Source: Oscillatoria sp. CS-180 (GTDB taxonomy: Bacteria > Cyanobacteriota > Cyanobacteriia > Phormidesmidales > Phormidesmidaceae). From it: a stretch of 64,000 nt of DNA. Below the pieces are notes generated by a model, which was given only the letters and a program-made list of their open reading frames with translations, did no database searches and was not told the origin of the DNA. Every line of letters begins with the position of its first letter. Positions within the stretch are counted from its first letter, which is position 1. The translations under genes were made by a program, and so were the position numbers. The stretch covers positions 1 to 64,000 of the forward strand of contig NZ_JAQMUB010000045.1 in NCBI RefSeq assembly GCF_028330965.1. The letters run 5' to 3'. Of this stretch, positions 1-7,571 are shown piece by piece.

Positions 1-2
1 AT

Positions 3-218
3 CCTGCTCATCCCCAGCGACGACACAAGCGGCTGCGCCTCTATCTCGTTGGCACCGAAGCCGATACTCAAAGCGCGATCGACCTGTTTCACGTGCGGAA
101 CTGCATCGAGCGCATCGAGTGGAGTCCCAAGATTGACGTGCCCGAAAACGGCGTGCTGATCCGCCAAGACCCCGGCGATGTGTTGCGGTACTTGCAGCGC
201 GACAGACTGTTCGAGTAG
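3..218 (+). CDS. C-terminal end of an unrecognised protein, cut by the window edge
   Basis: An open frame enters from the window edge and runs 71 codons to a TAG at 216-218. No start codon is visible, so only the C-terminus is present. The peptide is charged (many Arg, Asp and Glu) and ends in RYLQRDRLFE, with no membrane segment. I do not recognise a family. The frame is supported by its uninterrupted length from the edge and by the absence of a better frame here. It is followed by a palindromic element and the integrase remnant, so it probably marks the gene flanking the integron-like region. Confidence 0.5.
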   Translation, partial: PAHPQRRHKRLRLYLVGTEADTQSAIDLFHVRNCIERIEWSPKIDVPENGVLIRQDPGDVLRYLQRDRLFE

Positions 219-227
219 CCAGAATTT

Positions 228-291
228 AGTCCCCCGGCTTTTATCAGAAGGTGCACCATGAGCTTGAGCCTTGATGAGAAACCGGGGGACT
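228..291. repeat. 64-bp palindromic (MITE-like) element with 10-bp perfect terminal inverted repeats
   Basis: AGTCCCCCGG at 228-237 is exactly matched in inverse by CCGGGGGACT at 282-291. The inverted match continues inward imperfectly (TTTATCA against TTGATGAGAAA). The structure could be a small non-autonomous element or a strong hairpin downstream of the truncated gene. No T-run follows, so a simple intrinsic terminator is less likely. Confidence 0.55.
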
Positions 292-438
292 GGGAGGAAA
301 AGGGGGAGGCGATCAATCCGGTAACCAGGAGCGACTCCACTGTACTGCCAGAAGCATAAACCCCTGCACCCACTCGTCCAGTCCAATGGCGCAGGCTTTG
401 TGACGTTTATCGTTGAGAGCCCAGCCTAGTTTATAAGC

Positions 439-753
439 TCAATCCCAACTGATATCAGGCTGCCGCTCCTCGTAGGGGATGAATTGCCAAAAGATCAAGG
501 TGAAGCGGCGAATCCATTGCACGCAGGTTTGCTCTGTGCAGTAGGAATAATGCTTGTAGGAGATCTCCAGGAAAGAAGTTATCCCTGGTAGGGTGTCATT
601 AGCGCCGTGTAATGCACCACAGCCAGGTATTTTTATTCTCAGAAATCTCAAGCGAACCGCATCCCGAACCCAGTCGAGTAGTTTCTCAGGACGAGGTTCT
701 GCTTGCCTGGATAGATCGTCTGAAAAGAGATGATGAATAAACTCTGAACAGGT
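439..753 (-). pseudogene. Remnant of an integron-type tyrosine recombinase (IntI-like), N-terminal part only
   Basis: On the minus strand the frame open from 753 to 439 contains KLLDWVRDAVRLR and then, about 29 codons later, KHYSYCTEQTCVQWIRRF. In IntI/XerC-type recombinases these two pieces are contiguous (the usual run resembles RLKHYSxRTEQAYVxWIKRF) and form the SAM-like core-binding domain. Here they are split in frame by an insertion that holds a palindrome (581-630). No ATG start is present, the frame opens after a TGA at 754-756, and no catalytic R/HxxR/Y domain is visible further along. The gene is therefore dead. It points away from the cassettes that follow at 1049, which is the normal intI-to-cassette orientation. 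Confidence 0.7.
581..630. repeat. Palindromic insertion inside the integrase remnant
   Basis: ATCCCTGGTAGGGTG (581-595) pairs imperfectly with CACCACAGCCAGGTAT (615-630), and inside it CATTA pairs exactly with TAATG around the loop. The near-palindrome sits between the RLR and KHYS codons of the recombinase remnant and keeps the reading frame open. Confidence 0.55.
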
Positions 754-842
754 TCAACCTGGAATCGGAGGGATGATTATACTGAATCATTCCACCTATT
801 TACCTGTATGGGGATCTTAGGTGGAAGCTTTCCCTCTACAAA

Positions 843-966
843 ATAGTTATGCCGAAAACTCATCAGGCTAAACCACGAGAGCCGGAATTATGCAGAAAGT
901 TTCATCCTAAATGCCTTAGTTTGGGATCTTAAACCGAAAGTTTCAGTCCAAATAATAGTTATGCCG
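843..966 (+). other. Candidate integron attachment (attI-like) region with duplicated core
   Basis: The 12-mer ATAGTTATGCCG occurs at 843-854 and again at 955-966. Each copy holds GTTATGC, which resembles the integron core GTTRRRY and is the inverse of the GCATAAC end of the attC at 2056. The region lies between the 5' end of the integrase remnant and the first cassette-like gene, where attI is expected. I could not find matching R'' and L'' arms, so it does not look like a complete attC. The rest of the 219-1048 spacer shows no other gene. Confidence 0.35.
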
Positions 967-1048
967 CTTCAAGTCTCGGTTGGGATGTAGCAGGAAGTTA
1001 TCTGTCAGAGTTCGTAAATATCACTGGGTTTATTGGGAGATATAATCT

Positions 1049-1564
1049 ATGGCAGCATCGAGTCCATTTGGTAGTCAGGATATTACACTAGAGAAGAACA
1101 AAGTTATTACTGTTACTAAGAGAACGGTAAGATTTTCAAGGAACGTCTACCAAACTCATAATATTGCTGGATTTGGTGAAGGAGAAGTTGATATCGGAAC
1201 AATTTCTTGGGGGCTTATTATAGTTGCCTTTATTTTTGGGCTGATTCTCAATTCATTTAATATTGAGGTTGGTTGGCTACTGGTGTTGGCAGGAATTGCA
1301 GGAGGGGTTTGGAACTTTTTTAAACCCAAGCATTATGGCTTTCTGCTTACCCTGAATTCTGGTGACAAGAAATTGTTTGTTACAACCGATCAGGCGGGAC
1401 TCAAGCAGGTAATTTCGGTAGTTTATGAGTTTATTGAAACTGAGAAAGACGCAACTTATCAGATTTCAATTAACAATAGCCAGGTCAAAGGTAACTTCAT
1501 ACAAGGTAATGCTAAAGATGTCTTATTCAATTCAGATGATGATTCGCAAAGCACCAAGTTTTGA
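1049..1564 (+). CDS. DUF6232-type small membrane protein (cassette-borne)
   Basis: This 171-residue protein looks like the DUF6232 family known from cyanobacteria. Residues 17-50 hold the ITVTKRTVRF and YQTHNIAGFGEGEV stretch. Two close membrane segments follow (about 53-70 and 74-91), then a soluble part with YGFLLTLNSGDKKLF and YEFIETEKDATYQI. The tail (NNSQVKGNFIQGN) resembles the start of the next protein. The ATG at 1049 has GGGAGA eight bases upstream. The next gene starts 30 bp downstream. The function of the family is not known to me. The gene lies between the candidate attI region and a clear attC, so together with its neighbour it probably formed one mobile cassette. Confidence 0.75.
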   Translation: MAASSPFGSQDITLEKNKVITVTKRTVRFSRNVYQTHNIAGFGEGEVDIGTISWGLIIVAFIFGLILNSFNIEVGWLLVLAGIAGGVWNFFKPKHYGFLLTLNSGDKKLFVTTDQAGLKQVISVVYEFIETEKDATYQISINNSQVKGNFIQGNAKDVLFNSDDDSQSTKF

Positions 1565-1594
1565 AAACGTACTAATCACCAATCAATCCGACAT

Positions 1595-2041
1595 ATGGAA
1601 CATAAATCTGTGAATATCAGTGGCAGTAGTTTTGCAGGAAACATAATTCAAGGCGATTCACATGGCAATGTACAGACTCGAATTGGTCAAGATTTAGACA
1701 TGAGTAACACTGGAGACACATATACCGTTGGTCAAGCTGGGGCTGTAGGTAAATATGCTCGTTCAGACAACAACACATTTATTCAATCTGAGCAAAAGCA
1801 GACTCTTGCCAATGCAGCAGTGGAGATTCAGCGTCTTCTCAAGCAATTGGAACAAACCAATCCGACTGCTACTGAAACTGAAAAGATGGCTTATGTGAAC
1901 GATGAAACCACCCCCAATTTTAAGCGTCGTGTGGTTGGTGCCTTGCAAGCAGGTGGTGAAGCTGCAATTGAGGAGTTTTTGGACAATCCGTATGTCAATG
2001 TTGGTAAAGCTGTTGTCAAAGGCTGGATAAAGTCGGAGTAA
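1595..2041 (+). CDS. Small soluble protein with IIQGD-type N-terminus; partner of the DUF6232 gene
   Basis: The 148 residues have an N-terminal polar part (VNISGSSFAGNIIQGDSHGNV) resembling a beta-solenoid-like turn pattern. The C-terminal helical module starts near residue 66 (QTLANAAVEIQRLLKQLEQ) and continues with VVGALQAGGEAAIEEFLDNP. I have seen this C-terminal module at the ends of many cyanobacterial hypothetical and signalling proteins, but cannot name it. No membrane segment is seen. The start ATG at 1595 lacks a clear Shine-Dalgarno sequence. The stop codon lies 15 bp before the attC, a typical cassette layout. Confidence 0.7.
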   Translation: MEHKSVNISGSSFAGNIIQGDSHGNVQTRIGQDLDMSNTGDTYTVGQAGAVGKYARSDNNTFIQSEQKQTLANAAVEIQRLLKQLEQTNPTATETEKMAYVNDETTPNFKRRVVGALQAGGEAAIEEFLDNPYVNVGKAVVKGWIKSE

Positions 2042-2055
2042 TTGAGTGCGGCACG

Positions 2056-2142
2056 GCATAACAACCCTGGTGCAGCGGATGCTATCAAGGTCTTAGTGGT
2101 GACGCAAAGGTTTTTGGCCGCCGCTGACCAGGAACGTTATAC
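2056..2142 (+). other. attC recombination site of an integron cassette
   Basis: R'' GCATAAC (2056-2062) and R' GTTATAC (2136-2142) bound an imperfect palindrome. The inner left arm CCTGGTGCAGCGG (2066-2078) pairs with CCGCTGACCAGG (2121-2132) except for one unpaired G at 2072. That lone extrahelical base in an otherwise paired arm is characteristic of attC sites, as are the 87-nt length, the unpaired central region and the position just after a stop codon. The R'' and R' ends depart slightly from the RYYYAAC/GTTRRRY consensus but are close to each other's complement. Confidence 0.75.
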
Positions 2143-2198
2143 ACACTGATGACTCGACAATCAATTTTGCTTGTCACACAAGCGATGAGGAGCCAGAC

Positions 2199-2564
2199 AT
2201 GAAGACCACGCATGAACACGATGAACGAATCGCTAACATGACATTTGCTTCAGTCTATCCGCTTTATGTTGCGAAGGTTGAGAAGAAGGGTCGAACCATT
2301 GACGAGCTTCATCAGGTAATTTCATGGCTTACGGGATTCAGCGAGACCAAACTGCAAGCTCTGATTGAAAATGACGCCACGATTCGGCAATTCTTTGCTG
2401 AAGCAACGATTAACCCAAATGCCAGTCTGATTACGGGTGTCATCTGCGGGTATCGAGTAGAAGAGATAGAAACACCCTTGACCCAACAGGCCCGATACTT
2501 GGACAAATTGGTGGATGAGCTTGCAAAGGGACGCAAGATGGAGAAGATCTTGCGGACTTCCTAG
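2199..2564 (+). CDS. DUF2200 family protein (second cassette)
   Basis: This 121-residue protein matches the DUF2200 pattern: [18 protein letters not shown] at the start, [19 protein letters not shown] in the middle, [20 protein letters not shown], and a C-terminus of [19 protein letters not shown]. The length fits the family. The ATG at 2199 follows a GAGGAG sequence about six bases upstream. It begins 57 bp after the attC and should be a separate cassette. I see no attC after its stop codon, so the array seems truncated there. The biochemical role of the family is unknown to me. Confidence 0.8.
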   Translation: MKTTHEHDERIANMTFASVYPLYVAKVEKKGRTIDELHQVISWLTGFSETKLQALIENDATIRQFFAEATINPNASLITGVICGYRVEEIETPLTQQARYLDKLVDELAKGRKMEKILRTS

Positions 2565-2809
2565 TTCGGAAACTGTGGATAACATTTTCGGACGGACAAT
2601 CACCTATCACGGCCCGGTAATTGATGGGCAGAGTGAAAATGCTGCACCAGGCAATTTTGGGGTCGCTAGAGGGCTGGATTAGCATTGTGTTGGAGCCCCA
2701 CGGCGGTGTCCTCCCCGTTTGAGTGCCCCTACACAAGTCGCAGTCGCCTGAACCAGCATCACATAGGAACTGCGTTGAGTTCCCCAGAATGAGCTCAGCC
2801 TAAATCTTT

Positions 2810-3286
2810 TCAACCAATATTGGCATTTGGGTCAATGTATCCCTGAGATTCTTTCAAATGGGCCTGGACGATCGCCTGAAAGTCTTGTCGCCTAACTTCA
2901 GTGCCTTGCTTTAGGTTGCCGGGAGTATCGAAAAAGATAACGCTATCCAAGCTTTTCAGCGCCAGCATTTGAAATAGAATGCGCGTCACTGGTGTTGGAA
3001 TTGCCATAATCTGGGGATCCCTAGAGGTGAGGGGATCTGAGGCCGCATCTTTCAGGGTTGGAAAACCATATAGAACATTTTTACGAGTATTGGGTTGCTT
3101 GCGGTTACCCAGCGTTGTCATCACCCAATTCTGATTGAGTGTTTGCAAAACATAGTATTGAGCATGCTTAAGACCGCTGGCAAATGTGAGTAGCACCGGC
3201 GCGATCGCTTCCACAGTGGGGCCAGTGACTCCATCATCTGGAGCGTCTTGAATCAGGGTTTGAATTTGTTGTTGCAGATCATCCAT
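2810..3286 (-). CDS. Conserved cyanobacterial protein of unknown function
   Basis: A soluble protein of 158 residues if it starts at the ATG MDDLQQQIQTLIQ; an upstream ATG at 3343 would add 19 residues. It contains YYVLQTLNQNWVMTTL, KNVLYGFPTLKDA and a C-terminal stretch LDSVIFFDTPGNLKQGTEVRR. I recognise this pattern as a conserved family in cyanobacteria but know no function. No signal peptide or membrane segment is visible. I prefer the internal start because family members begin at MxDLQxQIQ. It is transcribed away from the protease gene. Confidence 0.65.
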   Translation of the reverse strand: MDDLQQQIQTLIQDAPDDGVTGPTVEAIAPVLLTFASGLKHAQYYVLQTLNQNWVMTTLGNRKQPNTRKNVLYGFPTLKDAASDPLTSRDPQIMAIPTPVTRILFQMLALKSLDSVIFFDTPGNLKQGTEVRRQDFQAIVQAHLKESQGYIDPNANIG

Positions 3287-3478
3287 AGTGTCTTCAACAT
3301 TAATGCAGATTGGCTCAATCGAGATGCCTCTTCGAGAAAGCATTCCGAAGCTTTTACATCAATGCCTATAATGACACTTTTCTGAAAACGGGGTGTCCTC
3401 AGCTGCTTCTAAGATAGTGGGGCAATGGCACGTCATGGGTGATTAACGAATTTTTTGTGTGAGCAAGTGAGTGGACTT

Positions 3479-4444
3479 ATGTTGCGTCTTCGGCCAATAT
3501 CAACCGTTCTGAGCCTGGGGATAGTCGTGGTCACAGGCACAGCCATTACAAAACCTTTATTTGCCCAGCGTCCTTTAGAAGTCACTTTGGAGCCTATAGC
3601 GCTGACAGACTCAGAAATTGGCGGTGAGGCTTATGTTCCTGAGGGCGTCGTTTCAACCCAGCGGCCTATCGACGGCTCATTGAGAGCAGTGGTCCATACC
3701 GATGATCGCACGCCGGTTCTCAGCCAAAAATATCCTTGGTCGGCTATTGGCCGAATTGACTGGGTTGCCTCTGACGGCTCCGAGGTACTGGGATCCTGTA
3801 CGGGGTCGCTGATTGGCCCTAATCTCGTGCTAACCAATGCCCATTGCTTGATTGATCCAGAAACTGACCAACCAACGACGCACACCATCACATTCCGCCC
3901 CAATGTCATTCAGGGAGAAGCGCCCGCGATCGCCGAAGTCGTCGCCTATGACTACGGTGCCAGTCCCTACACAGACAATACTGCTGAAGACTGGGCGTTA
4001 CTCAGTCTTGACCAACCTTTAGGCAATATCTACGGCTATCTGGGCTGGCGGACAACCGATTTCACCGATTCAACAACCCTGACGGAGATGGACGGACAAA
4101 TCAGCGTAGTCGGCTATTCTGCCGATTTTCCGACCCCCATGCTCAGCAGTTTTGGGGCTCCGGGGGAAACAGCAGGTCTCAGCGCCAGCTGTAGCGTCTT
4201 AGTTGAGTTGTTGGAAGGAGAGTTTTCAGGGAGTCTCATCCACACTTGCGACACCAATCCAGGCGCCTCCGGTGCACCCATGTTTGCCCTCTTTGAAGAT
4301 GGTGAATACTACATTCTGGGACTCCACACCGGCAGCGTTTCTCTTCTGGAAAATGTCACCCTACCCACGGGCGAAGAGACCGATGTGCTCAACCGAGGCA
4401 TTCCAGTATCGCGCTGGGCTGCCAGAGCAGCGGCACTTCGGTAG
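3479..4444 (+). CDS. Secreted trypsin-like (V8/glutamyl endopeptidase type) serine protease
   Basis: A hydrophobic signal sequence (about residues 6-29, ending KPLFAQ) precedes a chymotrypsin-fold domain. The catalytic triad can be placed: His in LVLTNAHCL, Asp in TAEDWALL, and Ser in NPGASGAPM (GxSGxP). The arrangement matches S1B/V8-like proteases, exported to the periplasm or medium. I choose the ATG at 3479; TTG and GTG codons upstream in frame would extend it by up to eight residues but weaken the signal peptide. It is divergent from the preceding gene and stands alone. Substrate cannot be inferred. Confidence 0.8.
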   Translation: MLRLRPISTVLSLGIVVVTGTAITKPLFAQRPLEVTLEPIALTDSEIGGEAYVPEGVVSTQRPIDGSLRAVVHTDDRTPVLSQKYPWSAIGRIDWVASDGSEVLGSCTGSLIGPNLVLTNAHCLIDPETDQPTTHTITFRPNVIQGEAPAIAEVVAYDYGASPYTDNTAEDWALLSLDQPLGNIYGYLGWRTTDFTDSTTLTEMDGQISVVGYSADFPTPMLSSFGAPGETAGLSASCSVLVELLEGEFSGSLIHTCDTNPGASGAPMFALFEDGEYYILGLHTGSVSLLENVTLPTGEETDVLNRGIPVSRWAARAAALR

Positions 4445-4455
4445 TTTCGGTAATG

Positions 4456-4902
4456 TTAGGACTTAGGAAGCTGAGGAGGAGATTTGGTAGAACTCGTAGA
4501 AGCAGAACTCGCAGAATAGGAGGTTGTTCTGTGAAACGTGTAAACAACGTCTCCGTAGTTAGTGGGCTCAAAGTTCGCAAAGAAATCTTTGGCGCGGGCA
4601 TCCAAGAAGGTACGGGCCTGAGGACCGCTAATTTGAGCAGTCATGGCAAAGTCCAAGGCACTGATCCGTCCCTGGTGCATTTCTAGATGGTCATAGAAAC
4701 AGATATAAAGTCGCTTCTGAAAATCAAGATGCCGCTGCCAACAAAACCAGAGACCCCATACTACAGCCCCTCCCACTAACCATGGCAATAGCAACTTGAG
4801 AAGAAAAATAAACAGGACAGCTGCAACAACAGCACCGAATCCGAGCCATAGGCGAGTGCTCAGGTCGTTTAGTCTAGGAGGCTGTGAATTAAATCGCCGC
4901 AT
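4456..4902 (-). CDS. Conserved membrane-anchored cyanobacterial protein
   Basis: The 148-residue protein has a long hydrophobic hairpin (about residues 20-55: two membrane helices) followed by a soluble domain with HQGRISALDFAMTAQISG and ARTFLDARAKDFFANFE. That pattern resembles a small winged-helix-like module often found in cyanobacterial membrane proteins. The C-terminal tail is Ser/Thr rich. Its 3' end lies 11 bp from the 3' end of the convergent protease gene. Function unknown. Confidence 0.65.
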   Translation of the reverse strand: MRRFNSQPPRLNDLSTRLWLGFGAVVAAVLFIFLLKLLLPWLVGGAVVWGLWFCWQRHLDFQKRLYICFYDHLEMHQGRISALDFAMTAQISGPQARTFLDARAKDFFANFEPTNYGDVVYTFHRTTSYSASSASTSSTKSPPQLPKS

Positions 4903-4988
4903 GAGTTGACTAGCACAAAGGTATCAACCACACCATCTTGAGCTTAAAGTACCCAGCTCACCTTAGCCAAGCGATCGCTGATCAAAGG

Positions 4989-6359
4989 TTACACATTCGC
5001 GGCCTGGCGTTCCAGCCAACCGCGCATCTTGCCTGGATTCAGTAGTCCGTACGGATCAACCTGAGCTTTGAAGGCAACTTGTACCGTATCGATTTCTTTG
5101 CGCCCGCCATCTTCCAAAATATAAGTGTGGGGATTAGCAATAAAAGCGCCCTTTTCCTCATGGTAGCGAATAATCGCTTGCAGCCGCTCTGGGGTTGAAA
5201 AACGGACAAGCTGTAAAGCGGCTGGAATGACAGCGCCACCCACGCGGAAATACTCTAGGTGCATCATCACCTCATCCCCAAAATGCTCATACATGTGCTG
5301 CACTAGCTTCAGCTGGGGGTCATAGGGAAACAGCGTCTGTAAATAGGTTAGTGAGGGATCGACATTGCGGGCATGCAGCGTGGTGTGGTTCCAAGTGAAT
5401 TCCGCTAAGAGCGTCTTCTTTCCAGTTTCTTCAGCTGATTTGTGATAAGTGATGGTTCCCCCCAATTCACTCACCAAAGCTTCGAATAGCTCCATAGATG
5501 GCTCAGCTACCATTAGCAGAGCGGCATGACAGCCCTCCGGCAGGTAGGATTTCAGTCCCATAAAGTAGCTGGGGATAGGGGCAGCGTGGACGCTGATGAG
5601 TTTTTTAATCAAACCATCGGCTTCTCCCAAAGCCTGACCGAACCGTGCAGCGGTCATGAAATCATCAAAAGTAACGATAACTTCAGCCCAGGGATAGGCC
5701 GGACCTAAGGGAATTTCGAGTTCGGTGATAATGCCATTGGTGCCATAGGCGTGGTTGACTTGTTGAACATCATCGCCGCGCAGTTCGATAATGCGGGGTT
5801 CATCTTCTAATGTGACAACTCGGACGGCGGTAAGGTTGCCGCGATCGCGCAGCTGTCCATAAGTAATCGATCCAATGCCCCCACTGCCCCCGCCAATAAA
5901 GCCACCAATCGTCGCTGTGCGATAGGTCGAGGGATACATGCGAATTTCCCAACCCTGAGGACGAGTCACCTTGTCAATCGCTGCCAGCTTGGCCCCTGCC
6001 TGAACGCAGGCCGTCCCCGGACGAACCCACTTCACCGCGTTTAGCCGACTCAGATCAAGAATGATGCCTCCGGCTAGGGGAATGCACTGCCCATAATTGC
6101 CTGTGCCTGCACCTCTAACCGTGAGGGGCACTTTCGCCGCGACACATGCTCTTGCAACCGTCAGGACTTCAGCTTCAGACGTGGGTCTCACCACCAAGTC
6201 AGCAGTCTTGTCGGCTAGCTGGGCTTGCAAAATAGGGCTGAAGTAGTAGTAATCTTTGGAGAGCTTTTCGACTTGAGCGCGATCGCGCACTACGTCGATA
6301 TCGCCCAACACGGTCACAAAGGTATCCCAGTCAATGTTCGGAGCAGCCGTCATAGTCAT
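4989..6359 (-). CDS. FAD-binding oxidoreductase, GlcD/PCMH type
   Basis: A 456-residue flavoprotein. The N-terminal PCMH-type FAD-binding domain shows VVRPTSEAEVLTVARAC, RGAGTGNYGQ and IGGFIGGGSGGIGSITYG. The C-terminal part ends with the usual FAD-linked oxidase signature DPYGLLNPGKM. Members oxidise alpha-hydroxy acids or similar substrates, but the substrate here is not visible. A second Met two codons in is an alternative start. It lies downstream of the cysteine hydrolase and ADP-ribosylglycohydrolase genes on the same strand with a 147-bp gap, so shared expression is possible but not certain. Confidence 0.8.
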   Translation of the reverse strand: MTMTAAPNIDWDTFVTVLGDIDVVRDRAQVEKLSKDYYYFSPILQAQLADKTADLVVRPTSEAEVLTVARACVAAKVPLTVRGAGTGNYGQCIPLAGGIILDLSRLNAVKWVRPGTACVQAGAKLAAIDKVTRPQGWEIRMYPSTYRTATIGGFIGGGSGGIGSITYGQLRDRGNLTAVRVVTLEDEPRIIELRGDDVQQVNHAYGTNGIITELEIPLGPAYPWAEVIVTFDDFMTAARFGQALGEADGLIKKLISVHAAPIPSYFMGLKSYLPEGCHAALLMVAEPSMELFEALVSELGGTITYHKSAEETGKKTLLAEFTWNHTTLHARNVDPSLTYLQTLFPYDPQLKLVQHMYEHFGDEVMMHLEYFRVGGAVIPAALQLVRFSTPERLQAIIRYHEEKGAFIANPHTYILEDGGRKEIDTVQVAFKAQVDPYGLLNPGKMRGWLERQAANV

Positions 6360-6506
6360 GTCGTTTCAGAATGGTGAGTAGCAGACTTCAAAAGTGCTGT
6401 CTTGTGAAAGGATCTGTCGTAGTGTTGCACACTTCCAATCGCAGTGCTCAAAGGAGCGCCCTTACGGGATGGTTAACAGTCAAGTCGGTTCAGAAGCGTC
6501 TAGTTT

Positions 6507-7547
6507 TCAGGATTCACTGACCGACATACCAGGCCAGTCCCGCAGGGGCGTCTGTGTGGTTACTCGGTGCATCCCGGCATCCGCAAAGCGCTGGTAAGCT
6601 TCATTGGCAGCATCTGTAAAATCGACAACATCAGGGACGACAACAGGAGAGGTGCAGTCCTCTAGAAGATAGACCTTCTCGGCAAGTTTAGAGTCACGCA
6701 AGGTAATCTCAGCCAGCAGATCATCAACCGACCAGGCAACGCAGTGACTTTTTGCCTGCCCGGCCACAATCACCGCATCATAGGACAGTAACTTGTCGGT
6801 GAACGCCTGGTTTTTCTGGGCGATCGCACTCCCTTGGCTATCCTCCAATACTTCTGGACTGAGGACAGAATAATTTTCAGTCAGTGGGTTGCTCCCTTTG
6901 ATTTCATACTGCGTTGGGTTGTTCCGAGCGATGGAGTGAACAAAGCAAGCTTCTTCAATCGCTGATACCAAGGCATGGCCAATGCCGCCCAACATCGAAT
7001 GATAAGGCCAAATCGTAAGGGGATATTTACTGTCTTGAGTCAAACGCCGGGTGTAATGCAGAGCAAACTGTTGAATATCGTCAGCAGCCATATAAGGAGC
7101 CATTTCTGGATTGACTCGCCATTTGCCTTCGACGACATCTTCATAGCCAATCATCGTCATTGGAGCAGGGGCCTTGCCATTGGCATCAATCCAGAAGAGG
7201 GGATGAAAGATTTGGGCCGCCGTATGGGTGTCCATCGTTGGTGCGATCGCGGTAATCACACCTAAATTTTCGTAAATGAATCGACAAAGTCGCTGATTAT
7301 CCTCAACAGCTCCCATGCCAGAGCGTCCACCCACAAACAACTCAAATTCCGGCAGACAAAAGGTATTTTGAACATCAATTAATAAAAGACAGATTCGAAA
7401 ATCGTCTTGACTAGCTGCTCTAATCCCCTGTTGCTCAGCCCAAACATGGGCTTCTGTAGCTCGCTCTTGATAAGGTACGCGATAAACTTGGTCAACTTTC
7501 TGCTCATCAAGGAACGCAGGGATTGGCGTTTGAATTGGAGTCGTCAT
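6507..7547 (-). CDS. Isochorismatase/nicotinamidase-family cysteine hydrolase
   Basis: The protein has the family's catalytic Asp in LLLIDVQNTF (about residue 58) and the nucleophilic Cys in GQAKSHCVAWSVDDL. At 346 residues it is much longer than typical nicotinamidases (about 200), with an N-terminal extension and a long central insert containing WPYHSMLGGIGHALVSAIEEA. Nicotinamide is one candidate substrate. It starts 24 bp after the ADP-ribosylglycohydrolase stop on the same strand, so the two are probably co-transcribed. That pairing suggests a role in NAD or ADP-ribose turnover (inference). Confidence 0.75.
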   Translation of the reverse strand: MTTPIQTPIPAFLDEQKVDQVYRVPYQERATEAHVWAEQQGIRAASQDDFRICLLLIDVQNTFCLPEFELFVGGRSGMGAVEDNQRLCRFIYENLGVITAIAPTMDTHTAAQIFHPLFWIDANGKAPAPMTMIGYEDVVEGKWRVNPEMAPYMAADDIQQFALHYTRRLTQDSKYPLTIWPYHSMLGGIGHALVSAIEEACFVHSIARNNPTQYEIKGSNPLTENYSVLSPEVLEDSQGSAIAQKNQAFTDKLLSYDAVIVAGQAKSHCVAWSVDDLLAEITLRDSKLAEKVYLLEDCTSPVVVPDVVDFTDAANEAYQRFADAGMHRVTTQTPLRDWPGMSVSES

Positions 7548-7571
7548 CGGTCAGTGGTTAATTAAATGGCT

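Noticed and set aside
2565-2760. Second attC after the DUF2200 gene
   Set aside because: GGATAAC near 2577 resembles R'' but no matching R' or paired arms are found downstream.
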